From NCBI RefSeq assembly GCF_014857925.1, contig NZ_JACYVZ010000003.1, forward strand, positions 1 to 64,000: a DNA stretch of 64,000 bases, given 5' to 3'. Position 1 is the stretch's first letter. The number at the start of each line of letters is the position of its first letter. Positions 48,340-57,257 of this stretch are shown in pieces. A model generated the notes under the pieces. The model saw only the letters and a list, made by a program, of their open reading frames with translations. It was not told the DNA's origin and made no database searches. The stretch is from Cysteiniphilum marinum. GTDB taxonomy: Bacteria > Pseudomonadota > Gammaproteobacteria > Francisellales > Francisellaceae. The position numbers and the translations under genes were made by a program.

Positions 48340-48515
48340 CTTTAGGGTTGTTAACGGTAAGGTATTATCAATTAAATTATTTGCCACTGCCATATCACAC
48401 ACATGAAGAGCCGTTGTTAATGTCCTATCCATTTCATTTAAAGCGTCAACCGAAAAATAGATGGTTGCGTAAGGTGGTGAAGGAAGTGTGTAATGCATCT
48501 GTCAAGTATAATTAA
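48340..48515 (+). pseudogene. Possible C-terminal remnant of a LysR-type regulator
   Basis: The frame reads LPLPYHTHEEPLLMSYPFHL and ends KNRWLRKVVKEVCN, reminiscent of the end of LysR effector domains (LPxPF...W..R...NRWLR). No start codon with a ribosome-binding site, no HTH and no long upstream homology are present. The match is by eye and weak. Confidence 0.3.
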
Positions 48516-48560
48516 CCAGTTGTTAGACTAAGACTAAATATTCACCCACAAGTGCTCACC

Positions 48561-48632
48561 GTACCCTGAGCATCAGTCGAAGTGGGTGATCACACTTCAT
48601 AGAGGCTTCGACTTACGTTCAGTCAATGCTTA
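48561..48632 (+). repeat. Family C repeat
   Basis: ACCCTGAGCATCAGTCGAAG and, inverted, GGCTTCGACTTACGTTCAG. Closest in arrangement to the copy at 919. Confidence 0.7.
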
Positions 48633-48797
48633 AACAATCAAAGTGCTCGGGAATATGATCATAGCCAGTTATTACTTTCTTAATTTGTATTTAATTCAAC
48701 TCACAACAACATTTGCTGCCAGATTGCGCTAGATAAACTAGGCAAATCTGACTAACATATTTGCCATTTATATGATTTGCTGTTTTAGGAGTTTTGC

Positions 48798-49706
48798 TTG
48801 TCACATTTAGGGCGTATATTTGGCAAAGTTGGGGTGTTGTATGGTGGAAGCTCTGCTGAGCGCGAAGTCTCATTACGTTCAGGTGCTGCGGTAATCGCGT
48901 CATTAAAGACGCTTGGTGTTGATGTCGTTGCAATCGATGCTTCAGGCAAAGAGTTAGTGCATCAAATTGTCAATGCTTCTTTAGATCGTTGTTTGATTAT
49001 GCTTCATGGTGGTGATGGTGAGGATGGGCATGTCCAAGCCTTGTTGCATCAACTTGAGATCCCTTATACTGGTTCAGATACACTAGGTTGTGCTTTAGCA
49101 ATGGATAAAATGCGCACTAAAAAGCTGTGGCAAACAGAAGGTTTATTAACGCCTAAATCAAAAATAATCGATGCATCATTGGATGTATCAGGTTTAAGAT
49201 TTCCATTAGCGGTTAAACCGATCACACAGGGCTCAAGTGTCGGGATTCATAAAGTGTTGTCAATGGATGCCTTAGCGAAAGCTTATGAGGATGCTGCGCA
49301 ATATGGTGAGGTAATGGCAGAAGAGTGGGTTGAAGGCAAAGAGCTTACCGTGTCCATTGTCGATCAGACTGCATTGCCATCGATTTGGATTGAGCCAAAG
49401 CTTGAATTTTATACCTATGAAGCAAAGTATACCAAGGAAGCTGCGACTTGCTATCATTGTCCAAGTGGCATTACGCCAGAGATGGAACAAAATATCAACG
49501 ATATAGCGCTTAGAGCATTTGCAACGATAGGATGCAGTGGTTGGGGGCGTGTTGATTTTATGCTGTCAAAAGACAATGAGCTGTACTTGATTGAGGTAAA
49601 TACAGTACCGGGAATGACTAACCTAAGTTTGGTGCCGCAAGCAGCTAAGGTACATGGTTGGGATTTTGAAACCCTTGTACTTAAAATACTAGAAAGCTCA
49701 TTATGA
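48798..49706 (+). CDS. ddl: D-alanine--D-alanine ligase
   Basis: Makes the D-Ala-D-Ala end of peptidoglycan precursors. ATP-grasp enzyme with VLYGGSSAEREVSLRSG, HGGDGEDGHVQALL, VKPITQGSSVGIHKV, and the metal site LYLIEVNTVPGMTN. The start is TTG 48798 with TAGGAG 6 bases before it; no better ATG fits the family N-terminus. Length 302. The stop overlaps ftsQ by 4 bases. First gene of ddl-ftsQ-ftsA-ftsZ. Confidence 0.96.
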   Translation: MSHLGRIFGKVGVLYGGSSAEREVSLRSGAAVIASLKTLGVDVVAIDASGKELVHQIVNASLDRCLIMLHGGDGEDGHVQALLHQLEIPYTGSDTLGCALAMDKMRTKKLWQTEGLLTPKSKIIDASLDVSGLRFPLAVKPITQGSSVGIHKVLSMDALAKAYEDAAQYGEVMAEEWVEGKELTVSIVDQTALPSIWIEPKLEFYTYEAKYTKEAATCYHCPSGITPEMEQNINDIALRAFATIGCSGWGRVDFMLSKDNELYLIEVNTVPGMTNLSLVPQAAKVHGWDFETLVLKILESSL

Positions 49707-50422
49707 AATTAAAGCTATATATTAAGTCAGCCTGTTTTGTTTTAATTGTTGTTGCACTCTTGTTGGGTGTGCGTTATATGTTTAAGGAAAGTAGTGCACA
49801 TTTGCAGAAAGTGGCGATTGTAACAAAAGGCGAGCTTGATTATATCTCAAAGCCACAGATTGTTGATTTGATCAAACCATTTCAACAAGACACGTGGTGG
49901 GAGCTTGATGTTGATGATGTTACACAAGCGATTAAACAATACCCTGGTATTAAAGAGATTAAAGTGCAGAAACAGTGGCCAGACCAGTTGATTGTTAAGT
50001 TAGCAGAGTATCAACCGAAAGCTTATTGGAATTCACGTGATCAAATATTGCTTGAAGATAAAGAGATCATAGTGCCGAAGTATTTCTCAGGATCGATAAA
50101 TCTACCTGTTTTTTATGGTGACAAAAACAATATTGATACGATAGAGAATGGTTATGAGCGTTTGCAAAAGGTAGCGCGAGACAATGGTTTTAGTATTCGC
50201 AATATTAGTTTTAAAGGGAATCAATGGCAAGTGACATTAAATACGGATGTTGCGGTGTGGCTAGGTTCAAGTCGGATTGAGCAAAAGCTATTACAGTTAT
50301 TACAAAACTATAAAAGTATAGAAATTCCTAAGGGGCAGAAATTAGCTACTGTTGATATGCGTTATCATAGTGGTTTTGCTGTTGGCTTCAAAGCGGCGGA
50401 TGATGATGCTCAAAAAGGTTAA
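49703..50422 (+). CDS. ftsQ: Cell division protein FtsQ
   Basis: Bitopic divisome protein that recruits FtsL/FtsB. One N-terminal membrane helix (SACFVLIVVALLLGVRYMF), then the POTRA domain (KGELDYISKPQIVDLIKPF...WWELDVDDV) and the beta domain (IKVQKQWPDQLIVKLAEYQPKA). The 239-residue size and position after ddl are typical. No ftsL or mur genes accompany it here. Confidence 0.93.
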   Translation: MKLKLYIKSACFVLIVVALLLGVRYMFKESSAHLQKVAIVTKGELDYISKPQIVDLIKPFQQDTWWELDVDDVTQAIKQYPGIKEIKVQKQWPDQLIVKLAEYQPKAYWNSRDQILLEDKEIIVPKYFSGSINLPVFYGDKNNIDTIENGYERLQKVARDNGFSIRNISFKGNQWQVTLNTDVAVWLGSSRIEQKLLQLLQNYKSIEIPKGQKLATVDMRYHSGFAVGFKAADDDAQKG

Positions 50423-50638
50423 AATTTGCAAAAAATCGTAAGTTTACCGTATAAGCAAGATTCAGTTTTGCCGAATTTATGTTAGAGTATACAGCAATTT
50501 ATTTGAAACCCTTAGCTTAGGTTGATTTGCCCTTGTTTTTGGTCAAAAATGATACGTAAATATCATTGAGGGTCAGGGTAGGTAACAAAAGAATGCGACG
50601 TAAGTTAAAACACTAAAACTGGAATGAGTATCTAGAAT

Positions 50639-51874
50639 ATGTCTGAAATCGTGGAAAAGAAGATATTATGTGCCATTGATATCGGAACGTCAAAAGTTGT
50701 GGCTTTGGTGGCAGAGTTAAATGAAGATGAACAGATCAATATCATTGGGATTGGTACACAGCCTTCAAAAGGCCTTAAAAAAGGCGTGATTGTCAATATT
50801 GATGCAACGGTCAAAGCGATTCAAAAAGCCGTGCAAGAAGCGGAAGATGTTTGCGGCTTTAGCATTAAAGAAGCTTATATTGGTATTGCTGGTAGTCATA
50901 TTCGCAGCTTTGACTCACATGGAGTTGTTGCTATTGAGAGTGCCGAAGTATCGCAACGTGATTTAGATCGTGTTATCGAGTCAGCAAAAGCCGTACCGAT
51001 GCCGGCAGATCAAGAGATTTTGCATATTCTCTATCAAGATTTTATGATTGATAATCATAATGGGATCAAAGAGCCCTTGGGTATGTCTGGTGTGCGTTTA
51101 GAAGCTAAGGTTCATATGGTGACCGCCTCTTCAAGTGCTGTACAGAATATTAAGAAATGTGTTAACCGTTGTGGGATTAAAGTGCAAGATATTGTGCTTG
51201 AACAGCTTGCTTCAAGCTATGCCGTTTTAACTGATGATGAAAAAGAATTAGGTGTTTGTTTAATTGATATTGGTGCAGGTACAACCGATGTGGCTGTATT
51301 TATCGAAGGTGCCATTAAATACACTTCAGTTATTCCAATTGCAGGTAGTCAGATCACCAGTGATATAGCACATGCTTTGCGTGTGGCGACAGATACTGCT
51401 GAGCGGATCAAGATTCAATATGGTTGTTCAATGAGTAATTTGGTGAAATCGGATGATGCAATTGAGATTCCGGGTCTTGCGGATCGTTTGGCGCGACGCG
51501 TGCCTTTGCAAACGCTTGCAGGTGTCATTGAAGCAAGAACGGAAGAGTTATTTGGTATTGTGTATGAGGCGCTAGATAAGAATAACTTATTAGAAGCAAT
51601 CTCAGCTGGTATCGTATTAACCGGTGGTGCTGCTAAGATGCGAGGTATCGCGCCATTAGCGGAAGAAATCTTTAAAGTGCCAGTACGTATTGGTGGTCCT
51701 ACAAACATCACGGGTGTTCAAGATGTACTGCATAATCCCGTGCATTCAACAGGTGTAGGCTTGATTAAATACAGTCATATGCAGATGGAAGAAGGGCAAC
51801 TAGCATACGAAGAAGATGCCGATAACTCTGGTGTTTGGGGCAAAATGAAAGGTTGGTTTGGTAAGCATTTTTAG
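50639..51874 (+). CDS. ftsA: Cell division protein FtsA
   Basis: Actin-like protein that tethers FtsZ to the membrane. The nucleotide-binding motifs CAIDIGTSKVVALVAE, LIDIGAGTTDVAVF and VLTGGAAKMRGI are present, and the amphipathic membrane helix is at the very end (VWGKMKGWFGKHF). Length 411. It lies 216 bases after ftsQ, a larger gap than usual and room for a promoter. Confidence 0.97.
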   Translation: MSEIVEKKILCAIDIGTSKVVALVAELNEDEQINIIGIGTQPSKGLKKGVIVNIDATVKAIQKAVQEAEDVCGFSIKEAYIGIAGSHIRSFDSHGVVAIESAEVSQRDLDRVIESAKAVPMPADQEILHILYQDFMIDNHNGIKEPLGMSGVRLEAKVHMVTASSSAVQNIKKCVNRCGIKVQDIVLEQLASSYAVLTDDEKELGVCLIDIGAGTTDVAVFIEGAIKYTSVIPIAGSQITSDIAHALRVATDTAERIKIQYGCSMSNLVKSDDAIEIPGLADRLARRVPLQTLAGVIEARTEELFGIVYEALDKNNLLEAISAGIVLTGGAAKMRGIAPLAEEIFKVPVRIGGPTNITGVQDVLHNPVHSTGVGLIKYSHMQMEEGQLAYEEDADNSGVWGKMKGWFGKHF

Positions 51875-51894
51875 TATTTTAAAAAATATAAGAA

Positions 51895-51921
51895 TTAAAA
51901 TTTAAAATTTAAAATTTAAAA
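51895..51921. repeat. Heptamer tandem repeat in ftsA-ftsZ spacer
   Basis: TTAAAA followed by three tandem TTTAAAA units, within the AT-rich spacer 29 bases before the ftsZ ATG. Such repeats can change in copy number; here it could alter the spacing of promoter elements. Confidence 0.7.
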
Positions 51922-51949
51922 TAATAGTTTTATAAAAGGAGTCCATTAC

Positions 51950-53140
51950 ATGTTTGAAATTTCAGAATCGTTGACAGACAATGCCGTTATTAAAGTAATT
52001 GGTGTTGGTGGCGGTGGCGGCAATGCTGTGGAGCATATGTTGATACAAAATATTGAAGGTGTTGAGTTTATTTGTGCTAACACTGATTCACAAGCGCTTA
52101 AAAACTCAAGTGCGCGTCATGCGATTCAAATTGGTAATGAGTTGACAAAAGGTCTAGGGGCAGGTGCTAATCCTGAAGTCGGTAAACGCGCAGCGCAAGA
52201 AGATCGTGCGCGTATTCAGCAAGCACTAGAAGGTGCTGATATGGTATTTATTACTGCCGGTATGGGTGGTGGTACCGGTACGGGAGCCGCTCCCGTGATC
52301 GCTGAGGTTGCCAAAGAAATGGGTATTTTAACCGTAGCAGTTGTGACTAAGCCATTCCCGTTTGAAGGGCGTCGCAGAATGCAATTGGCTGAGTATGGTA
52401 TTAGCGAGTTATCACAAAGCGTTGATTCATTGATTACAATCCCTAATGCGAAACTACTGAGTGTATTGGGTAAAAACATTAGCTTATTAGACGCATTTAA
52501 AGCAGCTAATGGTGTATTACAAGGTGCAGTACAAGGTATTGCTGAATTGATCACACGTCCTGGCTTGATCAACGTCGACTTTGCGGATGTGAGAACGGTG
52601 ATGTCAGCAATGGGTGTGGCAATGATGGGGACAGCAACGGCAGCAGGCGAAAATCGTGCGCGTGAAGCAGCGGAAGCCGCTGTGGCAAGTCCGTTATTAG
52701 AAGATGTGAATTTAGCGGGCGCTAAAGGTGTGCTTGTTAATATCACGGCTGGCATGGATATGTCTATTGGTGAGTTTGAAGAAGTGGGTGATGTGATTAA
52801 AGCGTTTACTTCAGACCAAGCAACTGTTGTTGTTGGTACGGTGATTGATCCAGATATGTCAGATGAGTTGCGTGTAACTATCGTTGTGACTGGTCTTGAT
52901 ACAGCTGATGAGCATGCGAAGTTTGTCAGTGGTACGGCAGGTCAAAAATCAGCAAGCCCTTATGGTCGTCAAAATGTATCATTTAAATCATCAGAAAATG
53001 GTGTTAATACAAATAATACGTTAAGACGTCAAGCGCCTTCAGTTGAAGCGCAAGAAGTTGAAAAAGAGCAAAAAGTGGCGGCTGAAGGTGATAATGAATA
53101 TTTAGATATTCCTACTTTCTTACGTCGCAAGGCGGATTAA
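51950..53140 (+). CDS. ftsZ: Cell division GTPase FtsZ
   Basis: Tubulin-like GTPase that forms the Z ring. [17 protein letters not shown] and the tubulin signature [19 protein letters not shown] are intact, and the conserved C-terminal tail [14 protein letters not shown], which binds FtsA and ZipA, is present. AAAGGAG lies 8 bases before the ATG. Length 396. No lpxC follows; the giant RCC1 gene does. Confidence 0.98.
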   Translation: MFEISESLTDNAVIKVIGVGGGGGNAVEHMLIQNIEGVEFICANTDSQALKNSSARHAIQIGNELTKGLGAGANPEVGKRAAQEDRARIQQALEGADMVFITAGMGGGTGTGAAPVIAEVAKEMGILTVAVVTKPFPFEGRRRMQLAEYGISELSQSVDSLITIPNAKLLSVLGKNISLLDAFKAANGVLQGAVQGIAELITRPGLINVDFADVRTVMSAMGVAMMGTATAAGENRAREAAEAAVASPLLEDVNLAGAKGVLVNITAGMDMSIGEFEEVGDVIKAFTSDQATVVVGTVIDPDMSDELRVTIVVTGLDTADEHAKFVSGTAGQKSASPYGRQNVSFKSSENGVNTNNTLRRQAPSVEAQEVEKEQKVAAEGDNEYLDIPTFLRRKAD

Positions 53141-53304
53141 TTTTTATCTATCGACGGATTGTATTAATTCTTCTAAAGCAGGTCAGGTTTATGGGTGATT
53201 GAGTTTTGTCAATGGTGAATATTCTGAGCTGTCATTGAAAAACCTATGCCTGTACACTATAATGCTAGCATAGTCAATTTTTTGTGCATTTTTGGATCAC
53301 TTAT

Positions 53305-56300
53305 ATGTATCGCCTTGCTTGCTTTTGCGTATTAATTTTACTTGTCAGCTGTAGTAATAATCAGCAAAGCAAACAGTCTCAGGAAATAGACATTTCTATT
53401 CCTCAGACGATTACTGCAGGAACAACACAAACAGCCAGTATTGAACTCAAACAAGTCAATCAATTCAGTGGTACATCAAATAGTACAAATGTTGGTATGC
53501 ACATCAGTGATATTTCAAATTGTCAAAATAAACTTATAATTACACCCAGTGAGCTTATATTACAGCCAAATGTTCAACAAAGTATTAAAATAACAGCGCC
53601 AAATGCAACGAACTGCAAGCATGTTATTGAATTTAAAAGTAATGAAGTGAATCATTTTTTACATGATTACACTGTGGGTATTGTCGCAGTACCTGTTGCC
53701 AGAGTATCCATAACAGACACAGAAGGATTACCCAGTAATTATGTAACCCAAGGTAGTACTGCGTATGTGCAGTTTTCTTCACCTGATAACTGGCAAGGTG
53801 TTACAACAAATCAAAGTTACATAATATCTCCAAATCAGAACTCAAGCTATTTTAGCTATACAACAACAGCAAATACAAAATCTAAAGCAACATGCATCTT
53901 AAATCCAGGTAAACCAAAACAAAACTGTATTATCGCAATAAATACCGATGCAAAACTTGTAAAAGGTGATTATGAATTTACAATAAAACAAGCTGCACAT
54001 ACGTCTATTTTACCATCGATTTCACATTTTACTCTGCATGTGGATGGTTTGCGTCGGGCAAGTTTAACGATTGACGTACCAAATACCATTTTGCAAGACA
54101 GTAATGCAGAAGGTATTTTAAGCTTTGATTATGACAATAATCAGACTCCTGCAGACACAAGCTTCTCCAGAAAAATCAATTTTCAAGATATTTCAAACTG
54201 CAAAAACAAACTTATGGTTTCACCTAACCCAATTAATATTGATGAGAGTATCACTACCTATACGTTTGCAATTAATACACCCAATGCACCTTGCACACAT
54301 CAATTACAAATTAGCAGTGACAGTCCTTTGGATCCAGTTCAACCGGTCACAATTAATGTCGTTGACACGCCAATTGCCAATATTAGCATCTTAAATCTTG
54401 ATGGCCAACAGCGTAATACCTTCAAACAATCCGATCAGTTTGAAATTCGCATTACACCGCCTAACGATTGGGCAAACATTCAAAAGCTACAGCATTACAC
54501 GATACAATCAAATACGTCACAAATTACCTTATTTAATGATTCTGGAGAAGCCAGTACCCACTGTACTTTATCACCAGACAAACCATCACAGCCATGTATA
54601 TTAAAAGGAAAAATATCTGACAAAGCAGAAAACAGTCAATATACCATCGCGCTCCACCCATCTGCCGGTGCTCAATTACTGCTTTCAAGCAACGATTTAC
54701 AATTAAATGTTGATGGTAAGGAAAAAGTCCATGGTGTTCTTGATTTACCGGATATGCAACGCCTAGGTGCACAATCTCAAGCCACGATTTCTCTTAGCTA
54801 CAATAACGTTGCTGCAACCTCAACATCTGATATTCGCACAATTAGCATGCATGATGTGTCAAATTGTCCAACACCACTTAAAATTACGCCAAGCACAATC
54901 ACTGTGCCTGTTGATCACAGTCAAGCTGCTTTCAATATTACAAATATTGATAAGGATGAATGTTTGCATACAATTCACTTTGAGTCATCAGGTCCCTTTG
55001 AAGAAATTGTTGATCATCCACTGCAAAGTCTTGAAACACCAGTTGTAGATGTCAGCATATTACCTTCAATCCATCATAATATGACATTTAACCGGCAAGA
55101 ACAGCTTAAGGTGATCTTTAGTTCGCCTGACAACTGGAAAAATATCAAGCATGATCAAAGTTATAACGTTAAGATCACCGGTATCCATGGTGTACAAGAT
55201 GTAGTGCCAGGCAATTTTAAATGCACTTTAAACTATTTATTCCCTAATAAAGATTGCACAGTTGTCATTACGTTGCCTGACAATCTATTAAATGACGATT
55301 ATAAAATCGTGATTGAACCTGAAGATGGTACAATCATGCCAATAAGTGATAATGCTATCCCTTTTGCGATAGATGGCGAATATATGGCACAAGTACAGGC
55401 GCAATGGCCAAATAAGATGTATATTGATGAAACAATGACAATGCCCTTATCATTGAGCTATTCAAGTAATGTTCCCTTATCAAACCTAGATATTAGAAGC
55501 ATTACGATTCAAGATACTTCAAAATGTCCTAATAAACTCATCATATCACCACAACCTTTACTTATCCCTGTTAATGGTATGACCCATAATATTACGATTT
55601 CATCACAGAAAAAAGATACTGCCTGTTTACATCATCTTCAGGTTCAAGTCTCAGGCTTGGCCACCACCGTAGATAGCATACCCATTCAAACAATAAATCT
55701 ACCACTGATTCAGGCACAAGTTACTAACGTCTCAGGAGAGCCTATTAATAGCGTTGATGCAGGGACAAATTTTAATGTTGTATTTAGCTGGTCAAGCCAT
55801 TTTCCTAAACCGGTATCTGATCAAATTATTAATGTAAATACCAGCTTGGTAAATGTTCGCTATAGTACTACAGCAAATGGAGTTAAACCAAATCAATGCC
55901 TACTCAATGATCGGCACACTACATGCACAGTTACCATACATACACAAGAAAATAAACTTGAGCAGTTTCAAGTGACCTTAGACATGGACAAAGGTGCCAT
56001 TGCACAGCTAGGTACAGATTTTTTCAATCTGAAATTGTATCATGATCAATGGCAAAAAATGTCTTCATCGATAAGTTATCACAATATGTGTGCAATTAGT
56101 GATGCTGGAAAAGCCTTTTGCTGGGGAGAAAATCACCATGGTCAATTAGGCGGTGGTAGCCATGTAAATGGCGATTTTCCTGTCCCTGTTGACACATCGG
56201 GTGCGTTATATGGTTTAGATATCATTGATATTGCCGTAGGTAATAATTTTGCTTGTGCTATTGCAAATAACCAAAAGGCTTATTGTTGGGGTGACAATGC

Positions 56301-57159
56301 CAACGGTCAATTAGGTACAGAAAAAACAGGTGGCATTGCGATAAGCCCTGTTGCTGTTCAAATGCAAGAACAAAGAGCAGTGAATATCTATGTTGGCGAT
56401 AAATCTGCATGTTTTTTAACGACAACACATGACTTATATTGCTGGGGTAACAATAAATATGGTCAATTAGGAAACGGTACGTTGGAAAATACCAATATCC
56501 CTGTCAAAGTAGATTTTGGTGGTCTATTGCAAAATAATGAATATATAACTAAAGCCTCCTTACAAGGTAGCACTGCATGTGCAATTTCAAACTTAGGAAA
56601 GCTCTATTGTTGGGGATGGAATAATTATACCATTGACTGGAGCACAGCTGACAAAACAAAGCCTTCTTATGTCTTTAATACACCAAGTGGCTTTATTCAT
56701 AACCTTTCTATTAAAGCTGTCAATGTAACCCGACAAATGATTTGTGCAGTTACCAGTGATGGTCAGACGTATTGTTGGGGTGGTTATCTATATCCTCTTA
56801 TCAATGGATATATGGGGTTTGAAAATGTTCAAGCAGTTGCCAAGGATCAAAAGACACAAAATATTTCGTTATATGCTAATACATTATGTGCGATCAGTAA
56901 CACAGGGAAAATATATTGCCAAGGCGGAAATACTTATGGACAAACAGGTGTTGGTAGCAAAGAGAGTATTATTTATACACCAACTCAGATTAATCATAAA
57001 AATATTGATACAGATATAGACTTCAAGCAACTAACTGTTGGTGAGCGTGCGGCGTGTGCAATCGATGATAATCAACATCTTTATTGCTGGGGTTATGCTA
57101 GACTATTAGCAAATGGCTTTAGCAATAATAGCAATATCCCTGTTGAATTAGGTAAGTAG
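53305..57159 (+). CDS. Giant lipoprotein with Ig-like repeats and RCC1 propeller
   Basis: About 1284 residues. ATG 53305 (GGA 8 bases upstream) gives a lipobox LVSC near residue 17. Residues about 25-910 are four diverged copies of an Ig-like double unit, recognised by the recurring phrase Asp-x-Ser-Asn/Lys-Cys-x-x-Lys/Pro-Leu (DISNCQNKL, DISNCKNKL, DVSNCPTPL, DTSKCPNKL) and by SSPDNW/TPPNDW. Residues about 910-1284 hold seven RCC1-type units (CAI.....YCWG, with GQLG), enough for one seven-bladed propeller, in which each unit keeps paired Cys. It is probably cell-surface or periplasmic. A related fragment lies at 45191. Function unknown. Confidence 0.85.
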   Translation: MYRLACFCVLILLVSCSNNQQSKQSQEIDISIPQTITAGTTQTASIELKQVNQFSGTSNSTNVGMHISDISNCQNKLIITPSELILQPNVQQSIKITAPNATNCKHVIEFKSNEVNHFLHDYTVGIVAVPVARVSITDTEGLPSNYVTQGSTAYVQFSSPDNWQGVTTNQSYIISPNQNSSYFSYTTTANTKSKATCILNPGKPKQNCIIAINTDAKLVKGDYEFTIKQAAHTSILPSISHFTLHVDGLRRASLTIDVPNTILQDSNAEGILSFDYDNNQTPADTSFSRKINFQDISNCKNKLMVSPNPINIDESITTYTFAINTPNAPCTHQLQISSDSPLDPVQPVTINVVDTPIANISILNLDGQQRNTFKQSDQFEIRITPPNDWANIQKLQHYTIQSNTSQITLFNDSGEASTHCTLSPDKPSQPCILKGKISDKAENSQYTIALHPSAGAQLLLSSNDLQLNVDGKEKVHGVLDLPDMQRLGAQSQATISLSYNNVAATSTSDIRTISMHDVSNCPTPLKITPSTITVPVDHSQAAFNITNIDKDECLHTIHFESSGPFEEIVDHPLQSLETPVVDVSILPSIHHNMTFNRQEQLKVIFSSPDNWKNIKHDQSYNVKITGIHGVQDVVPGNFKCTLNYLFPNKDCTVVITLPDNLLNDDYKIVIEPEDGTIMPISDNAIPFAIDGEYMAQVQAQWPNKMYIDETMTMPLSLSYSSNVPLSNLDIRSITIQDTSKCPNKLIISPQPLLIPVNGMTHNITISSQKKDTACLHHLQVQVSGLATTVDSIPIQTINLPLIQAQVTNVSGEPINSVDAGTNFNVVFSWSSHFPKPVSDQIINVNTSLVNVRYSTTANGVKPNQCLLNDRHTTCTVTIHTQENKLEQFQVTLDMDKGAIAQLGTDFFNLKLYHDQWQKMSSSISYHNMCAISDAGKAFCWGENHHGQLGGGSHVNGDFPVPVDTSGALYGLDIIDIAVGNNFACAIANNQKAYCWGDNANGQLGTEKTGGIAISPVAVQMQEQRAVNIYVGDKSACFLTTTHDLYCWGNNKYGQLGNGTLENTNIPVKVDFGGLLQNNEYITKASLQGSTACAISNLGKLYCWGWNNYTIDWSTADKTKPSYVFNTPSGFIHNLSIKAVNVTRQMICAVTSDGQTYCWGGYLYPLINGYMGFENVQAVAKDQKTQNISLYANTLCAISNTGKIYCQGGNTYGQTGVGSKESIIYTPTQINHKNIDTDIDFKQLTVGERAACAIDDNQHLYCWGYARLLANGFSNNSNIPVELGK

Positions 57160-57257
57160 CACACCATTAGAAAAAGTAAGAGATAAGTAGAAGCTACTAC
57201 ATCTTTAAAGTCTGATCAGGTATGATAGATTATCTTTTTATAAATCAGATTAGCTTT

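Larger units (their letters stand above)
48223..48797. other. Gene-free spacer with remnants before ddl
   Basis: This 575-base gap contains a possible LysR-type C-terminal remnant (48340-48515) and a family C copy (48561-48632). The ddl start carries its own ribosome-binding site at the right edge. No intact gene is visible. Confidence 0.6.

Noticed and set aside
48261-48515. Complete 84-residue gene from TTG 48261
   Set aside because: No ribosome-binding site, TTG start, and only the C-terminal part has any resemblance to a known family. I kept only a possible remnant.
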